A stretch of DNA of 6,100 nucleotides from a bacterium (GCA_021781185.1 JAJXXI010000226.1:1-6100); one strand, 5' to 3'; counted from the stretch's first letter, positions 1 through 6,054 are shown. The notes: generated from the sequence alone by a model not told the origin. Numbers and translations are program-made.

Positions 1-116
1 ACAATCAGCAACCGGAGGGCGGCATTGGGATTCGTCATCGTCTCAATTCAATCTGTTAAGTCCGGGAAGATAAATGGGAAAAAGGGAAAGCGGAAGCCGA
101 AAAGCAGAACCCCGCA
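1..116. other. Gene-free left edge
   Basis: No supportable gene. The plus-strand frame starting at base 1 stays open to 219, but it has no upstream context and runs straight through the palindromic repeat at 117-209. Its predicted peptide is lysine/arginine-rich and then repeat-derived, so I do not call it. The other two plus frames stop within about 75 bases and could carry the last residues of a gene lying to the left, which cannot be decided from here. Confidence 0.4.
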
Positions 117-209
117 GGTGCATCTGGCACACGGTCCTCGACTGACTGCGGCCTTGGTAGTGGCGCAGGCTTTCCAGTCTGCGGGTTCTGGCGACTTTCC
201 AGTCGCCAG
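117..209 (+). repeat. Palindromic repeat element, copy A
   Basis: The first half (117 to about 171) closely matches the reverse complement of 1253-1318. Shared blocks include GGTGCATCTGG, ACACGGTCCTCGACTG and CGGCCTTGGT, with small indels. The second half forms two consecutive hairpins. The first has arms 164-171 and 176-183 (8 pairs, one G-T) around loop TTCC. The second has perfect 9-bp arms 188-196 and 201-209 (CTGGCGACT / AGTCGCCAG), again around loop TTCC. The identical loops suggest a modular repetitive element. It resembles REP/BIME-type dispersed palindromes, possibly of the sort moved by IS200-like (RAYT) transposases, but no transposase is present here and that link is inference. 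Confidence 0.8.
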
Positions 210-279
210 TGACTGCTAGGACAAACTTATGATTCAAGACCAGCAGGAAGATGCGCCGGGTGACCAGCGAAGCTGTTTA

Positions 280-321
280 TACCCGGCCGGATTGCTTAAT
301 CTCAAAAGAACGCGGCCGGTA
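280..321. other. Hairpin downstream of the glycosyltransferase
   Basis: CCGGCCG (283-289) pairs with CGGCCGG (313-319). Two further pairs (280-281 with 320-321) form across a one-base bulge at 282, and the loop is 23 nt. It lies 10-50 bases past the stop codon of the minus-strand glycosyltransferase, where a terminator would sit. Read in that direction there is no T-run after the stem; a T-rich stretch follows only on the plus strand (321-330). It is a weak terminator candidate at best. Confidence 0.25.
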
Positions 322-330
322 TTTTATGTT

Positions 331-1050
331 TTAAAGGAAATTGTATTTAAAAATGCAGACTAATGCGCGAAAACCATCGCGCCAGCCAATTTTCTTTCCC
401 TCGGCATAAGTGCGGCCGTAATAGGAGATGGCCACCTCGTAGATGCGCATTTTAGCCCGGGCCACCTTGGCGGTGATTTCCGGCTCGAAACCGAACCGGT
501 TTTCTTCGATTGTGAATTCTTGAATCACCTCGCGCCGAAACACTTTGTAGCAGGCTTCCATGTCCGTGAGGTTCAAGTTCGTGACCATGTTGGACAGGGT
601 GGTGAGCACGCGGTTGCCGACCGAGTGCCAGTAATACAACACCCGGTGCGCGCCGGAGCCGATGAAGCGCGAGCCAAACACCACGTCCGCCTTCCCGGCG
701 AGGATCGGCGCGAGCAGCCGGTAAAATTCCGCCGGATCGTATTCCAGATCGGCATCCTGAATGATGACGATGTCCGACGTGGCACATGCAATGCCGGTGC
801 GCAGGGCCGCGCCCTTGCCCTGGTTCACCTCGTGGCGGAGGAGCCGGATGCGCGGCTCGTTCTGGGCGAGCGGCTGGATCTGGTCCCAGGTGCCGTCCGT
901 CGAGCAATCGTCCACGATCACCAGTTGCTGCACCGGCCGCTGGGCCAGCACGATGCGGACAACCTCGGCCACGGTGGCGGCCTCGTTATAGACCGGCATG
1001 ACGGCGGTAAGACACGGCGCGAGATCGGCGTTGGATCGGGCTTCAGGCAT
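331..1050 (-). CDS. Family 2 glycosyltransferase, DPM1-like (polyprenyl-phosphate sugar synthase type)
   Basis: Predicted 239-residue cytoplasmic or peripheral-membrane enzyme that would transfer a sugar from a nucleotide donor, probably to a polyprenyl phosphate, feeding glycan or glycoprotein assembly. It has the GT-A fold signature of family GT2. The N-terminal strand carries PVYNE (19-23), followed by VDDCSTDGT (46-54), the [11 protein letters not shown] nucleotide-sugar loop (76-86) and the QDADLEYDP metal-binding segment (98-106, DAD with D99/D101). FGSRF follows at 125-129. The C-terminal half has the block typical of bacterial DPM1-like proteins: [13 protein letters not shown] (161-173), [11 protein letters not shown] (185-195) and [15 protein letters not shown] (212-226). 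No transmembrane helices follow, so this is the short soluble form rather than the GtrB/ArnC form with a membrane tail. I chose ATG at 1050 over TTG at 1083 because the promoter at 1092-1121 predicts a transcript start near 1085. The substrate cannot be read from sequence. The gene is monocistronic in this window and divergent from yajQ. Confidence 0.95.
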   Translation of the reverse strand: MPEARSNADLAPCLTAVMPVYNEAATVAEVVRIVLAQRPVQQLVIVDDCSTDGTWDQIQPLAQNEPRIRLLRHEVNQGKGAALRTGIACATSDIVIIQDADLEYDPAEFYRLLAPILAGKADVVFGSRFIGSGAHRVLYYWHSVGNRVLTTLSNMVTNLNLTDMEACYKVFRREVIQEFTIEENRFGFEPEITAKVARAKMRIYEVAISYYGRTYAEGKKIGWRDGFRALVCIFKYNFL

Positions 1051-1091
1051 TAATACCGGGTTCCGGTGTCGGGAAGCTGGCAAAAACCCTG

Positions 1092-1121
1092 ATTTTATTC
1101 AATCTCAAACCACATTGCCAA
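1092..1121 (-). promoter_or_regulatory. Sigma70-like promoter of the glycosyltransferase
   Basis: On the minus strand TTGGCA (1121-1116; 5 of 6 matches to TTGACA) is followed after 18 bases by TAAAAT (1097-1092; 5 of 6 matches to TATAAT). Transcription would start near 1085, giving a leader of about 35 bases before the ATG at 1050. This supports that start over the TTG at 1083. The -35 box lies only about 12 bases from the edge of the inverted repeat that begins at 1134. Prediction from consensus only. Confidence 0.6.
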
Positions 1122-1133
1122 GATTCCCAGGGC

Positions 1134-1315
1134 GCATCTGGACACGGTCCTTAAGTTCGGGATGAAACGGTTCCGGCGTCAGCCGGAAGTGTAGTCGTGG
1201 CACAGGCATCCTGCCTGTGTGTTTCAGCCAGCCAGGCCACGCGGACGCAACTCACAGGCAGGATGCCTGTGCCACGACCAAGGCCGATTGCCAGTCGAGG
1301 ACCGTGTCCAGATGC
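1134..1315. repeat. Composite nested inverted repeat (copies C and B of the copy A element, head to head)
   Basis: Two perfect inverted pairs are nested. The outer arms are 18 bp: 1134-1151 (GCATCTGGACACGGTCCT) and 1298-1315. The inner arms are 26 bp, 1194-1219 and 1253-1278, separated by 33 bases; three more pairs (1221-1223 with 1249-1251) form beyond one mismatch. Each inner arm is itself a hairpin of CACAGGCA and TGCCTGTG around a 3-nt loop (1201-1219, 1253-1271), so the DNA or RNA could fold as a cruciform or cloverleaf. The right half, reversed, aligns almost continuously with copy A at 117-171. The left half keeps the two conserved arms but has a different spacer holding a further hairpin. 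Translated fragments of this element are familiar to me as spurious peptides in Verrucomicrobiota annotations. Whether it is mobile, and by which enzyme, is not shown here. Confidence 0.9.
1171..1188. repeat. Small perfect hairpin inside the composite repeat
   Basis: TTCCGGC (1171-1177) pairs perfectly with GCCGGAA (1182-1188) around the 4-nt loop GTCA. It sits in the spacer of copy C, where copy B has unrelated sequence. It therefore looks like a separate palindromic module inserted in, or exchanged into, the larger repeat. Confidence 0.7.
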
Positions 1316-1354
1316 ACCCAGATTCCCACCCATCCGGTTTGCGCTTTTCTTTTC

Positions 1355-1367
1355 GGGAAAATTTCCC
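1355..1367. promoter_or_regulatory. 13-bp palindrome just upstream of yajQ
   Basis: GGGAAA and TTTCCC flank a single central A (6-1-6 symmetry), ending 11 bases before the yajQ ATG. It overlaps where a ribosome binding site would lie, so it could be a repressor site or a small translation-level hairpin. It could also be chance. No convincing sigma70 promoter is visible between the repeat and yajQ. Confidence 0.25.
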
Positions 1368-1378
1368 AGACTCCCGCC

Positions 1379-1864
1379 ATGCCTTCATTCGACATTGTTT
1401 CCCAAGTCAACTCGATGGAAATTGAAAACGCCGTCAACCAGGCCAAAAAGGAACTCGCCAACCGCTTCGACTTCAAGGGCAGCCAGGCCGAGATCGTTTT
1501 GGAAAAGACGGAGATCAAGCTGTCCGCAGAGGACGCCTACAAGGTGCGCACACTGAATGAAATGGTCATTGGCAAACTGGCGAAACGCGGCATCAGCCTC
1601 AAGAGCGTGGAGCAGTGCGATCCCGATGTCTCGCCCCTGGGCCACACACGACAGAGCATCAAGATCAAGAACGGCATTGCGAGCGATGTGGCCAAGCAGA
1701 TCACCGGCTTCATCCGCGAGGGCAAGTTCAAGGTGACCACGCAAATCCAGGGTGACGAGGTGCGCGTGAATGGCAAGAGCCGCGATGAACTGCAGACGGT
1801 CATTGCGGCCGTGCGCACCCATGAATTTCCCGTGGCGGTGCAGTTCGTGAATTTTCGCGATTGA
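1379..1864 (+). CDS. yajQ: YajQ family nucleotide-binding protein (UPF0234), cyclic di-GMP-binding type
   Basis: 161 residues, matching the usual family length of about 160-163. Family members are small cytoplasmic proteins with two alpha/beta domains. They bind nucleotides or nucleic acid, and in Xanthomonas and Pseudomonas they act as c-di-GMP-responsive transcription co-regulators; the partner here is unknown. The family start MPSFDIVSQV is intact (1-10). NRFDFKGSQAE follows at 28-38, LAKRGI at 67-72, the central IKIKNGI at 95-101, then KVTTQIQGDEVRVNGKSRDELQ (118-139) and the C-terminal QFVNFRD (155-161). I chose ATG 1379 because it reproduces the family N-terminus. The frame is open back to 1217, but that stretch translates the palindromic repeat and is not coding. 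There is no clear Shine-Dalgarno motif; the region before the start is T-rich with a small palindrome. The gene is divergent from the glycosyltransferase and 323 bases before recG. Confidence 0.97.
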   Translation: MPSFDIVSQVNSMEIENAVNQAKKELANRFDFKGSQAEIVLEKTEIKLSAEDAYKVRTLNEMVIGKLAKRGISLKSVEQCDPDVSPLGHTRQSIKIKNGIASDVAKQITGFIREGKFKVTTQIQGDEVRVNGKSRDELQTVIAAVRTHEFPVAVQFVNFRD

Positions 1865-2187
1865 TCCCGTTGCCAGAAGCCAGTGAGTTTGACTTGGGCT
1901 TTTCCAAAAAATGGCGTTGTAACTGGAGGCAACGTTCTGCCCGGTTCCTGACATGCCGGTGCTTGGTTTGAACCCATTCTGCGTCAGCGCTCTGGAACAG
2001 AACGACATTTTTCTTACCCAGCTTTTCGGAATCCACGACGGTCAGCAGGCGGCCGGGCGCACGCCAGCCACCACGGGGAAAAACGTTGCTGGCAAGTCGA
2101 ACTTCGAACAGCGGATGACCCGCGCCCTGCCTTTCGAGTTAATCGCCGTGATTGAGATTTGAGGTCGGCGTTTGTATCGTCGGGCCA
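1865..2187. other. Intergenic region without a supportable gene
   Basis: 323 bases between yajQ and recG. A plus-strand frame with ATG at 1953 runs 69 codons to 2162, and minus-strand frames are also open. None has a ribosome binding site, a recognisable motif or a clean boundary. One minus-strand frame, from a stop near 2140 down through 2036, reads protein-like (it includes VVDSEKLGKKNVVLF), but it has no ATG and continues antisense through the end of yajQ. It may be a gene remnant. No strong terminator follows yajQ; only a weak 5-bp hairpin (1915-1919 with 1930-1934) is visible. Confidence 0.5.
2152..2180 (+). promoter_or_regulatory. Possible recG promoter
   Basis: TTGAGA (2152-2157; 5 of 6 to consensus) and TATCGT (2175-2180; 4 of 6) are separated by 17 bases. 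The predicted transcript start falls at about 2187-2188, on the recG ATG itself, which would give a leaderless or nearly leaderless mRNA. This fits the lack of a Shine-Dalgarno sequence, but the -10 match is poor. Confidence 0.3.
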
Positions 2188-4308
2188 ATGTCGTCGCCGG
2201 AAAACTCCGTTTCGCCGCTCGCCGCGCCCGTCAGTTCCGTCTGGGGCGTGGGCGAGGAGCGTGCCAGGCTGCTGGCGCGGCTGGATATTTTCACCGTGGA
2301 AGATTTGCTCCTGCACAAGCCGCGCCGCTACGAGGACCGCCGCAAATTTCTGCCCATCCGTGAATTGAAATTGAAGGAAGCGGCAACGGTGCGCGGGAAA
2401 GTCGTTGCCGCCGGCACCCAGCGTTTCAAAAAAAGCACCCGGGCGATGTTTGAATGCGTCTTCGACGACGGGTCGGCGCTGTTGCACTGCCGCTGGTGGC
2501 AGGCCCAGCCCTGGATGCCGGACTGGTATGCCGTCGGACGCGAATTTCTCATCTTCGGCAAACCGGATTCGCTGAAGCCGCGCAACATGGATCACCCAGA
2601 AACGGAACTGGTCGAGCCGGGCGACGATGAATTCATCCATGTCAACCGCATCGTGCCGGTGCATCCGCTGACGGAAGGATTGACGGCCCGCGTGATGCGC
2701 TCGCTCATCTGGCGGGCGTTGGAGAAGTTTGAGGGGGAGGTGTTGGAGCCGGTGCTCGGGACGCGGCCATCGCCGGCTGCGGCAACCCGGCTTACCCGGA
2801 ACGCTTCAATAAAAGAGGAGGATCATCTTCATCTCAATTTGGACATGGCTGCGCCTGATGACGGGCGTGCCCCGCTCCTTCCTACCCGCGCCAACGCGGT
2901 TCGCATGATCCATTTCCCGGAGGAACTGACGGATGTGGAAATTGCGCGGCAGCGGCTGGCATTGGATGAATTCGTGGAACTGCAATGGCAGATCCAGTCG
3001 CGCCGGAAAAAATTCGAGGCCAGCGCCAAAGCGCTGCCGTGCGGGGGCGACAATCATTTGATGAAGCCGTTCCTGACTCAGCTCGGTTTCAAACTGACGG
3101 AGGCGCAGACCAAGGTGCTGCGCGAAATCCGCACGGACATGGGCGGCATGCACCCGATGCGCCGGTTGTTGCAGGGCGATGTCGGCTCCGGCAAAACGGC
3201 GGTCGCCGCCTGCACCGCACTCATGGCCCTGGAAAGCGGTTTCAATGTCGCATTGATGGCGCCGACGGAAATTCTGGCGGAGCAGCATTTCCGGAATTTT
3301 GAAAAATGGTTCGCGCCGCTGGGGGTGAAAGTGGAAATGCAGACGGGAAGCCGGAAAAGCAGCGAAAATGGAGGATTGAAGATTGATGATGGCAAACGCG
3401 CACGGCCCTCCAGCCTCGATCTTCCTTCTTCCATCTTCATCGGCACCCACGCTCTGTTCACAGCCGGCTTTAACCTGCCCAAACTCGGTCTGGTGATCGT
3501 GGACGAGCAGCATAAATTTGGCGTGGCGCAGCGCGAGACGCTGGTGCGCAAGGGCAATTACCCGCATCTGCTCGTAATGACCGCCACGCCCATTCCGCGC
3601 ACGCTGGGGCTGACGCTTTACGGCGACCTGGATGTGTCCGTGATTGACGAACTGCCCGGTGGCCGTGGCCAGATCAAAACTTTTCTGCGGACGACGGAAA
3701 AGCTGCCGAAGGTGTTTGCTTTCATCCGCGAGAAAATTGCCGCCGGCCGGCAGGCTTACATCGTTTATCCGCGGGCGGACGTGGCGGACACGGACAAGGA
3801 CATCAAGGCGGTGACAAAGGAATTTGGCAATGTGAAAAAAGCGTTGTCGCCGTTTCAGGCGGAACTGCTGCACGGCCGCGTGAAGCCGTCGGACAAAGAG
3901 GCGGTGATGGCGGATTTTCGCGCGAATAAGATCCAGGTGCTGGTGGCCACGTCGCTCATCGAAGTGGGCGTGGACGTGCCCAACGCCAGCGTGATGCTCA
4001 TCGAGAACGCGGAGCATTTCGGGCTGGCGCAGTTGCATCAGTTGCGCGGGCGCATCGGGCGCGGGGCGCATGAGAGTTTTTGCATCCTCATTTCCGATGC
4101 GCGCCATGATGAGGCCCAGTCGCGATTGAAGATTCTGGAGGAAACGAACGATGGTTTTAAAATCGCCGAAGCTGACCTGCGCTTGCGCGGCCCGGGCGAA
4201 CTGCTCGGTCAGCAGCAAAGCGGCGCCATGCGGCTGCGGTTTGGCAACCTGGTGGAGGACTTGGGTTTGATCCGTCAAGCGAAGGAATGGGTGGCCAAAA
4301 GGTTCTAG
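2188..4308 (+). CDS. recG: ATP-dependent DNA helicase RecG
   Basis: 706 residues (E. coli RecG has 693). It is a superfamily 2 helicase that binds branched DNA, reverses stalled forks and moves Holliday junctions. The N-terminus has VWGVGEERARLLARLDI and LLLHKPRRYEDRR, followed by the OB-fold wedge domain (about 55-165). Helicase motifs are complete: GDVGSGKT (330-337, Walker A, K336), APTEILAEQH (358-367), IGTHALF (418-424), DEQH (439-442), MTATPIPRTL (464-473), VATSLIEVGVDVPN (586-599) and QLRGRIGRG (618-626). LRGPGELLGQQQSG near the C-terminus is the family TRG region. ATG 2188 is preferred over TTG 2152, which adds 12 residues without homology. Three oddities stand out. There is an extra segment of about 36 residues between the wedge and helicase domains (192-230). 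An atypical segment lies between TGS (386-388) and IGTHA. The C-terminus stops after VAKRF, about 20 residues earlier than E. coli. All catalytic residues are present, so it is probably active. Confidence 0.97.
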   Translation: MSSPENSVSPLAAPVSSVWGVGEERARLLARLDIFTVEDLLLHKPRRYEDRRKFLPIRELKLKEAATVRGKVVAAGTQRFKKSTRAMFECVFDDGSALLHCRWWQAQPWMPDWYAVGREFLIFGKPDSLKPRNMDHPETELVEPGDDEFIHVNRIVPVHPLTEGLTARVMRSLIWRALEKFEGEVLEPVLGTRPSPAAATRLTRNASIKEEDHLHLNLDMAAPDDGRAPLLPTRANAVRMIHFPEELTDVEIARQRLALDEFVELQWQIQSRRKKFEASAKALPCGGDNHLMKPFLTQLGFKLTEAQTKVLREIRTDMGGMHPMRRLLQGDVGSGKTAVAACTALMALESGFNVALMAPTEILAEQHFRNFEKWFAPLGVKVEMQTGSRKSSENGGLKIDDGKRARPSSLDLPSSIFIGTHALFTAGFNLPKLGLVIVDEQHKFGVAQRETLVRKGNYPHLLVMTATPIPRTLGLTLYGDLDVSVIDELPGGRGQIKTFLRTTEKLPKVFAFIREKIAAGRQAYIVYPRADVADTDKDIKAVTKEFGNVKKALSPFQAELLHGRVKPSDKEAVMADFRANKIQVLVATSLIEVGVDVPNASVMLIENAEHFGLAQLHQLRGRIGRGAHESFCILISDARHDEAQSRLKILEETNDGFKIAEADLRLRGPGELLGQQQSGAMRLRFGNLVEDLGLIRQAKEWVAKRF
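2761..2877 (+). other. Extra segment in recG between wedge and helicase domains
   Basis: In RecG homologues the end of the wedge-domain linker (EELLPPEL in E. coli) is separated by roughly 8 residues from the conserved block that reads LPTRANAVRMIHFP here (231-244). In this protein about 40 residues, starting TRPSPAAATRL and including EEDHLHLNLD, separate them. The segment keeps the frame and looks like a disordered insertion. Comparison is from memory of the E. coli sequence. Confidence 0.6.
3370..3441 (+). repeat. Repeat-like, in-frame segment inside recG
   Basis: The DNA shifts from purine-rich (GGAGGATTGAAGATTGATGA at 3370-3389) to pyrimidine-rich (3409-3440). The arms 3370-3386 and 3409-3425 form an imperfect inverted repeat, 12 of 17 positions. 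It encodes residues about 395-417, replacing the family's usual basic/alanine-rich helix that ends in a GEIDIV-like strand before IGTHA. The antisense peptide (INLQSSIF) resembles translated dispersed repeats I associate with Verrucomicrobiota. The repeat origin is inference. Confidence 0.5.
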
Positions 4309-4348
4309 GTTCTCAGTTTGCGGCGATGACGCGGGACGGAGAACCTAG
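4300..4348. repeat. Short tandem and inverted repeats over the recG stop
   Basis: AGGTTCT occurs twice in tandem (4300-4313), spanning the recG TAG at 4306-4308. CTAGGTTCTC (4305-4314) also pairs perfectly with GAGAACCTAG (4339-4348) around a 24-nt loop. No T-run follows, so it is not a standard intrinsic terminator. It sits exactly where recG ends early relative to the family and may mark a small insertion or rearrangement. Confidence 0.5.
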
Positions 4349-4450
4349 CCGTCTCAGGGCCATGACTCCAATGGCTGTTCGAGGCGTCTCTGACCGGATT
4401 AGCCAGCCATCAATTTATCATCACGATTTCCACTACACGCTGGCGGCATC

Positions 4451-4480
4451 TCGACAAGATCCACCCCATGGGTGTAGGAT
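4451..4480 (+). promoter_or_regulatory. Possible promoter of the beta-helix protein gene
   Basis: TCGACA (4451-4456; 5 of 6 to TTGACA) and TAGGAT (4475-4480; 4 of 6 to TATAAT) are separated by 18 bases. Transcription would start near 4487, leaving about 17 bases before the ATG at 4504. There is no obvious Shine-Dalgarno motif. Consensus prediction only. Confidence 0.3.
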
Positions 4481-4503
4481 GAAAATGATCTTTGGTCGTT
4501 GTC

Positions 4504-6015
4504 ATGAAGACTCCGACACTAATTCGAGTGTTTCTGGTAGTGGGCATGATCCTTCTTGGGGGGCCAACCGGACGGGGCGGAGGTGTTGTGACGGATTGCA
4601 CGGAGGCGAGCCTGCGGGCCGCCGTGACGGATGGAGGAACTATAATCTTTGCGTGTAATGGCACGATCACGCTCTCCGGCATGATCACCATCACCAACGA
4701 CAGCATTCTCGACGCCAGCGGCCATCAAATCACCCTTAGCGGCAACGGGTCGCGGGTTTTATATGTCAGTGGCAGCGGCAAATTGACTCTGGCCAACCTG
4801 ACCATTTCCAATGGAAGCGGCGATAATGGAGGCGGGATATACAACGAAGGTTCAGTTACTGCCGTAAATTGCATATTAACTCATAATTCGGTCGTTGGCC
4901 AAGCTGGAAGCGATGCTTCATTTGAAAGTGCGGGTGGTTCTGGTGGCAGCGCAGCGGGCGGAGCTGTCTGGAACTCCGGTCTCCTTTGGGCTCGCGGATG
5001 CACTTTCACCGGCAATTCCGCCCTTGGTGGAAGCGGCGGGGCAGGGGCAAGTGGAGATTGGTGGCAGATGTGCAACACTCCAGGTTACCCCGGTGGGGTG
5101 GGTGGCGATGGAGCGGGCGGCGCAATTTTTAATTGCGGAACGGCATACTTTGTCAATTGCACCCTGGCGTCCAACATGGGCACCGGCGGCGCTGGCGGCG
5201 CCGGCGGTTTCGGATATTTTTACAGCCCCGATTTCCCTCCTCCCGCAGATGGCCCCGATGGGGCACCAGGCTTAAGTGTCGGCGGAATTTATAATGCTGC
5301 CGGCCAATGCTTCCTGACGAACTGCACGGTCGCCTTCAACTCTGGCACGGGAATCTTGGTTTCGGGAGGCGCGGATTTGATCAACACACTTTTGGTCGAA
5401 AATTCGCCGGGCGGAAATGGTTCAGGAGGGTTGACGGATCTCGGCCACAATTTAAGTTCTGATGCCACCTGCATGTTCACCCATGCCGGCAGCATGAACA
5501 ACATCTGTCTTCTGCTCGGGCCGCTCGCCGACAATGGCGGCCCCACACCCACTGTGGCCCTGCTTCCTGGCTGCCAGGCAATTGATGCCGGAGACACCAC
5601 TGCCGCACCGCCAACAGACCAGCGCGGGGTGGAGCGCCCAATCGGTATTGCGGCGGATATCGGTGCCTATGAGTTTAACAAATCAACCAATTCCGGCATT
5701 TCGCCGGTGGTGACAGAATGCACCGAAGTGGGATTGCGCGCAGCGATGTCTGGTGGAGGCCGGGTCACCTTTGCCTGCGATGGCACAATCATCCTGTCCA
5801 ACACGGTGGGGATTACGACAAACACCCTGCTGGATGCTTCGAGTCACAAAATCACCCTCCAAGGCAGCGGTGTGAGGCTGTTTCAGGTCAGTCAGGATGT
5901 TGCATTTTCGCTGGCCAACCTGATGATCACCGGCACCGGCATACAGAACGCCGGCGGTTTTGTGAATGCCACCGAGGTTCTTTCAAAACCCCGATTGGTT
6001 GGGGAATATTATTGA
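4504..6015 (+). CDS. Secreted glycine-rich beta-helix protein with choice-of-anchor Q domain; second unit incomplete
   Basis: 503 residues, probably exported. The first 25 residues form a signal peptide: Lys2 and Arg8, hydrophobic core [13 protein letters not shown], then a small-residue region ending near GGPTGRGGG. Unit 1 begins [12 protein letters not shown] (29-40) and FACNGT (49-54). A right-handed parallel beta-helix follows, with four recognisable repeated turns: GGGIYNEG (109-116), GGAVWNSG (152-159), GGAIFNCG (205-212) and GGIYNAAG (260-267). Each is followed by a strand with NC or GC and asparagine-rich turns; Gly/Ala-rich loops lie between. The unit closes with [10 protein letters not shown] (341-350), AIDAGD (359-364) and DIGAYEF (385-391), the choice-of-anchor Q signature. 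Unit 2 restarts with [12 protein letters not shown] (403-414) and FACDGT (423-428) but stops at 503, before any helix or anchor motif. ATG 4504 gives the best signal peptide; the in-frame TTG at 4492 adds only four residues. The role is unknown: cell-surface or extracellular, perhaps adhesive or polysaccharide-binding. No catalytic residues are recognisable. Confidence 0.88.
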   Translation: MKTPTLIRVFLVVGMILLGGPTGRGGGVVTDCTEASLRAAVTDGGTIIFACNGTITLSGMITITNDSILDASGHQITLSGNGSRVLYVSGSGKLTLANLTISNGSGDNGGGIYNEGSVTAVNCILTHNSVVGQAGSDASFESAGGSGGSAAGGAVWNSGLLWARGCTFTGNSALGGSGGAGASGDWWQMCNTPGYPGGVGGDGAGGAIFNCGTAYFVNCTLASNMGTGGAGGAGGFGYFYSPDFPPPADGPDGAPGLSVGGIYNAAGQCFLTNCTVAFNSGTGILVSGGADLINTLLVENSPGGNGSGGLTDLGHNLSSDATCMFTHAGSMNNICLLLGPLADNGGPTPTVALLPGCQAIDAGDTTAAPPTDQRGVERPIGIAADIGAYEFNKSTNSGISPVVTECTEVGLRAAMSGGGRVTFACDGTIILSNTVGITTNTLLDASSHKITLQGSGVRLFQVSQDVAFSLANLMITGTGIQNAGGFVNATEVLSKPRLVGEYY

Positions 6016-6054
6016 TTTGTTTGAACGGAACGGCGGGCGGCGCGTCTGTCTTTC

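Noticed and set aside
25..219. 64-codon plus-strand frame at the left edge
   Set aside because: More than half of it translates palindromic repeat copy A, and there is no ribosome binding site or homology.
520..1053. 177-codon open frame on the plus strand
   Set aside because: It is antisense to the glycosyltransferase, whose motifs are complete. The composition (Arg, His, Val, Gly) is that of a shadow frame.
1194..1278. Inverted repeat as a CRISPR repeat or an intrinsic terminator
   Set aside because: There are no regularly spaced direct repeats, so no CRISPR array. No T-run follows on either strand and it lies upstream of both neighbouring genes, so it is not a terminator.
1385..2008. 207-codon minus-strand frame
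   Set aside because: Mostly antisense to yajQ, whose family match is end to end.
2806..4278. 490-codon open frame on the minus strand
   Set aside because: It is entirely antisense to the helicase core of recG, rich in His/Arg/Gln as expected of a shadow of a GC-biased gene, with no recognisable domain.
4479..4494. Similarity between GATGAAAATGATCTT upstream of the beta-helix gene and the reverse complement of the recG segment near 2820-2835
   Set aside because: Only about 14 of 16 bases of low-complexity sequence match, which is too short to call a shared repeat without a genome-wide search.
4287..4658. 123-codon plus-strand frame overlapping recG and the beta-helix gene
   Set aside because: It overlaps two well-supported genes in another frame and has no recognisable features.
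5989..6004. CCCC...GGGG hairpin with AT-rich sequence after it as a terminator
   Set aside because: The stem is only 4 bp and the gene continues to 6015; there is no clean T-run.
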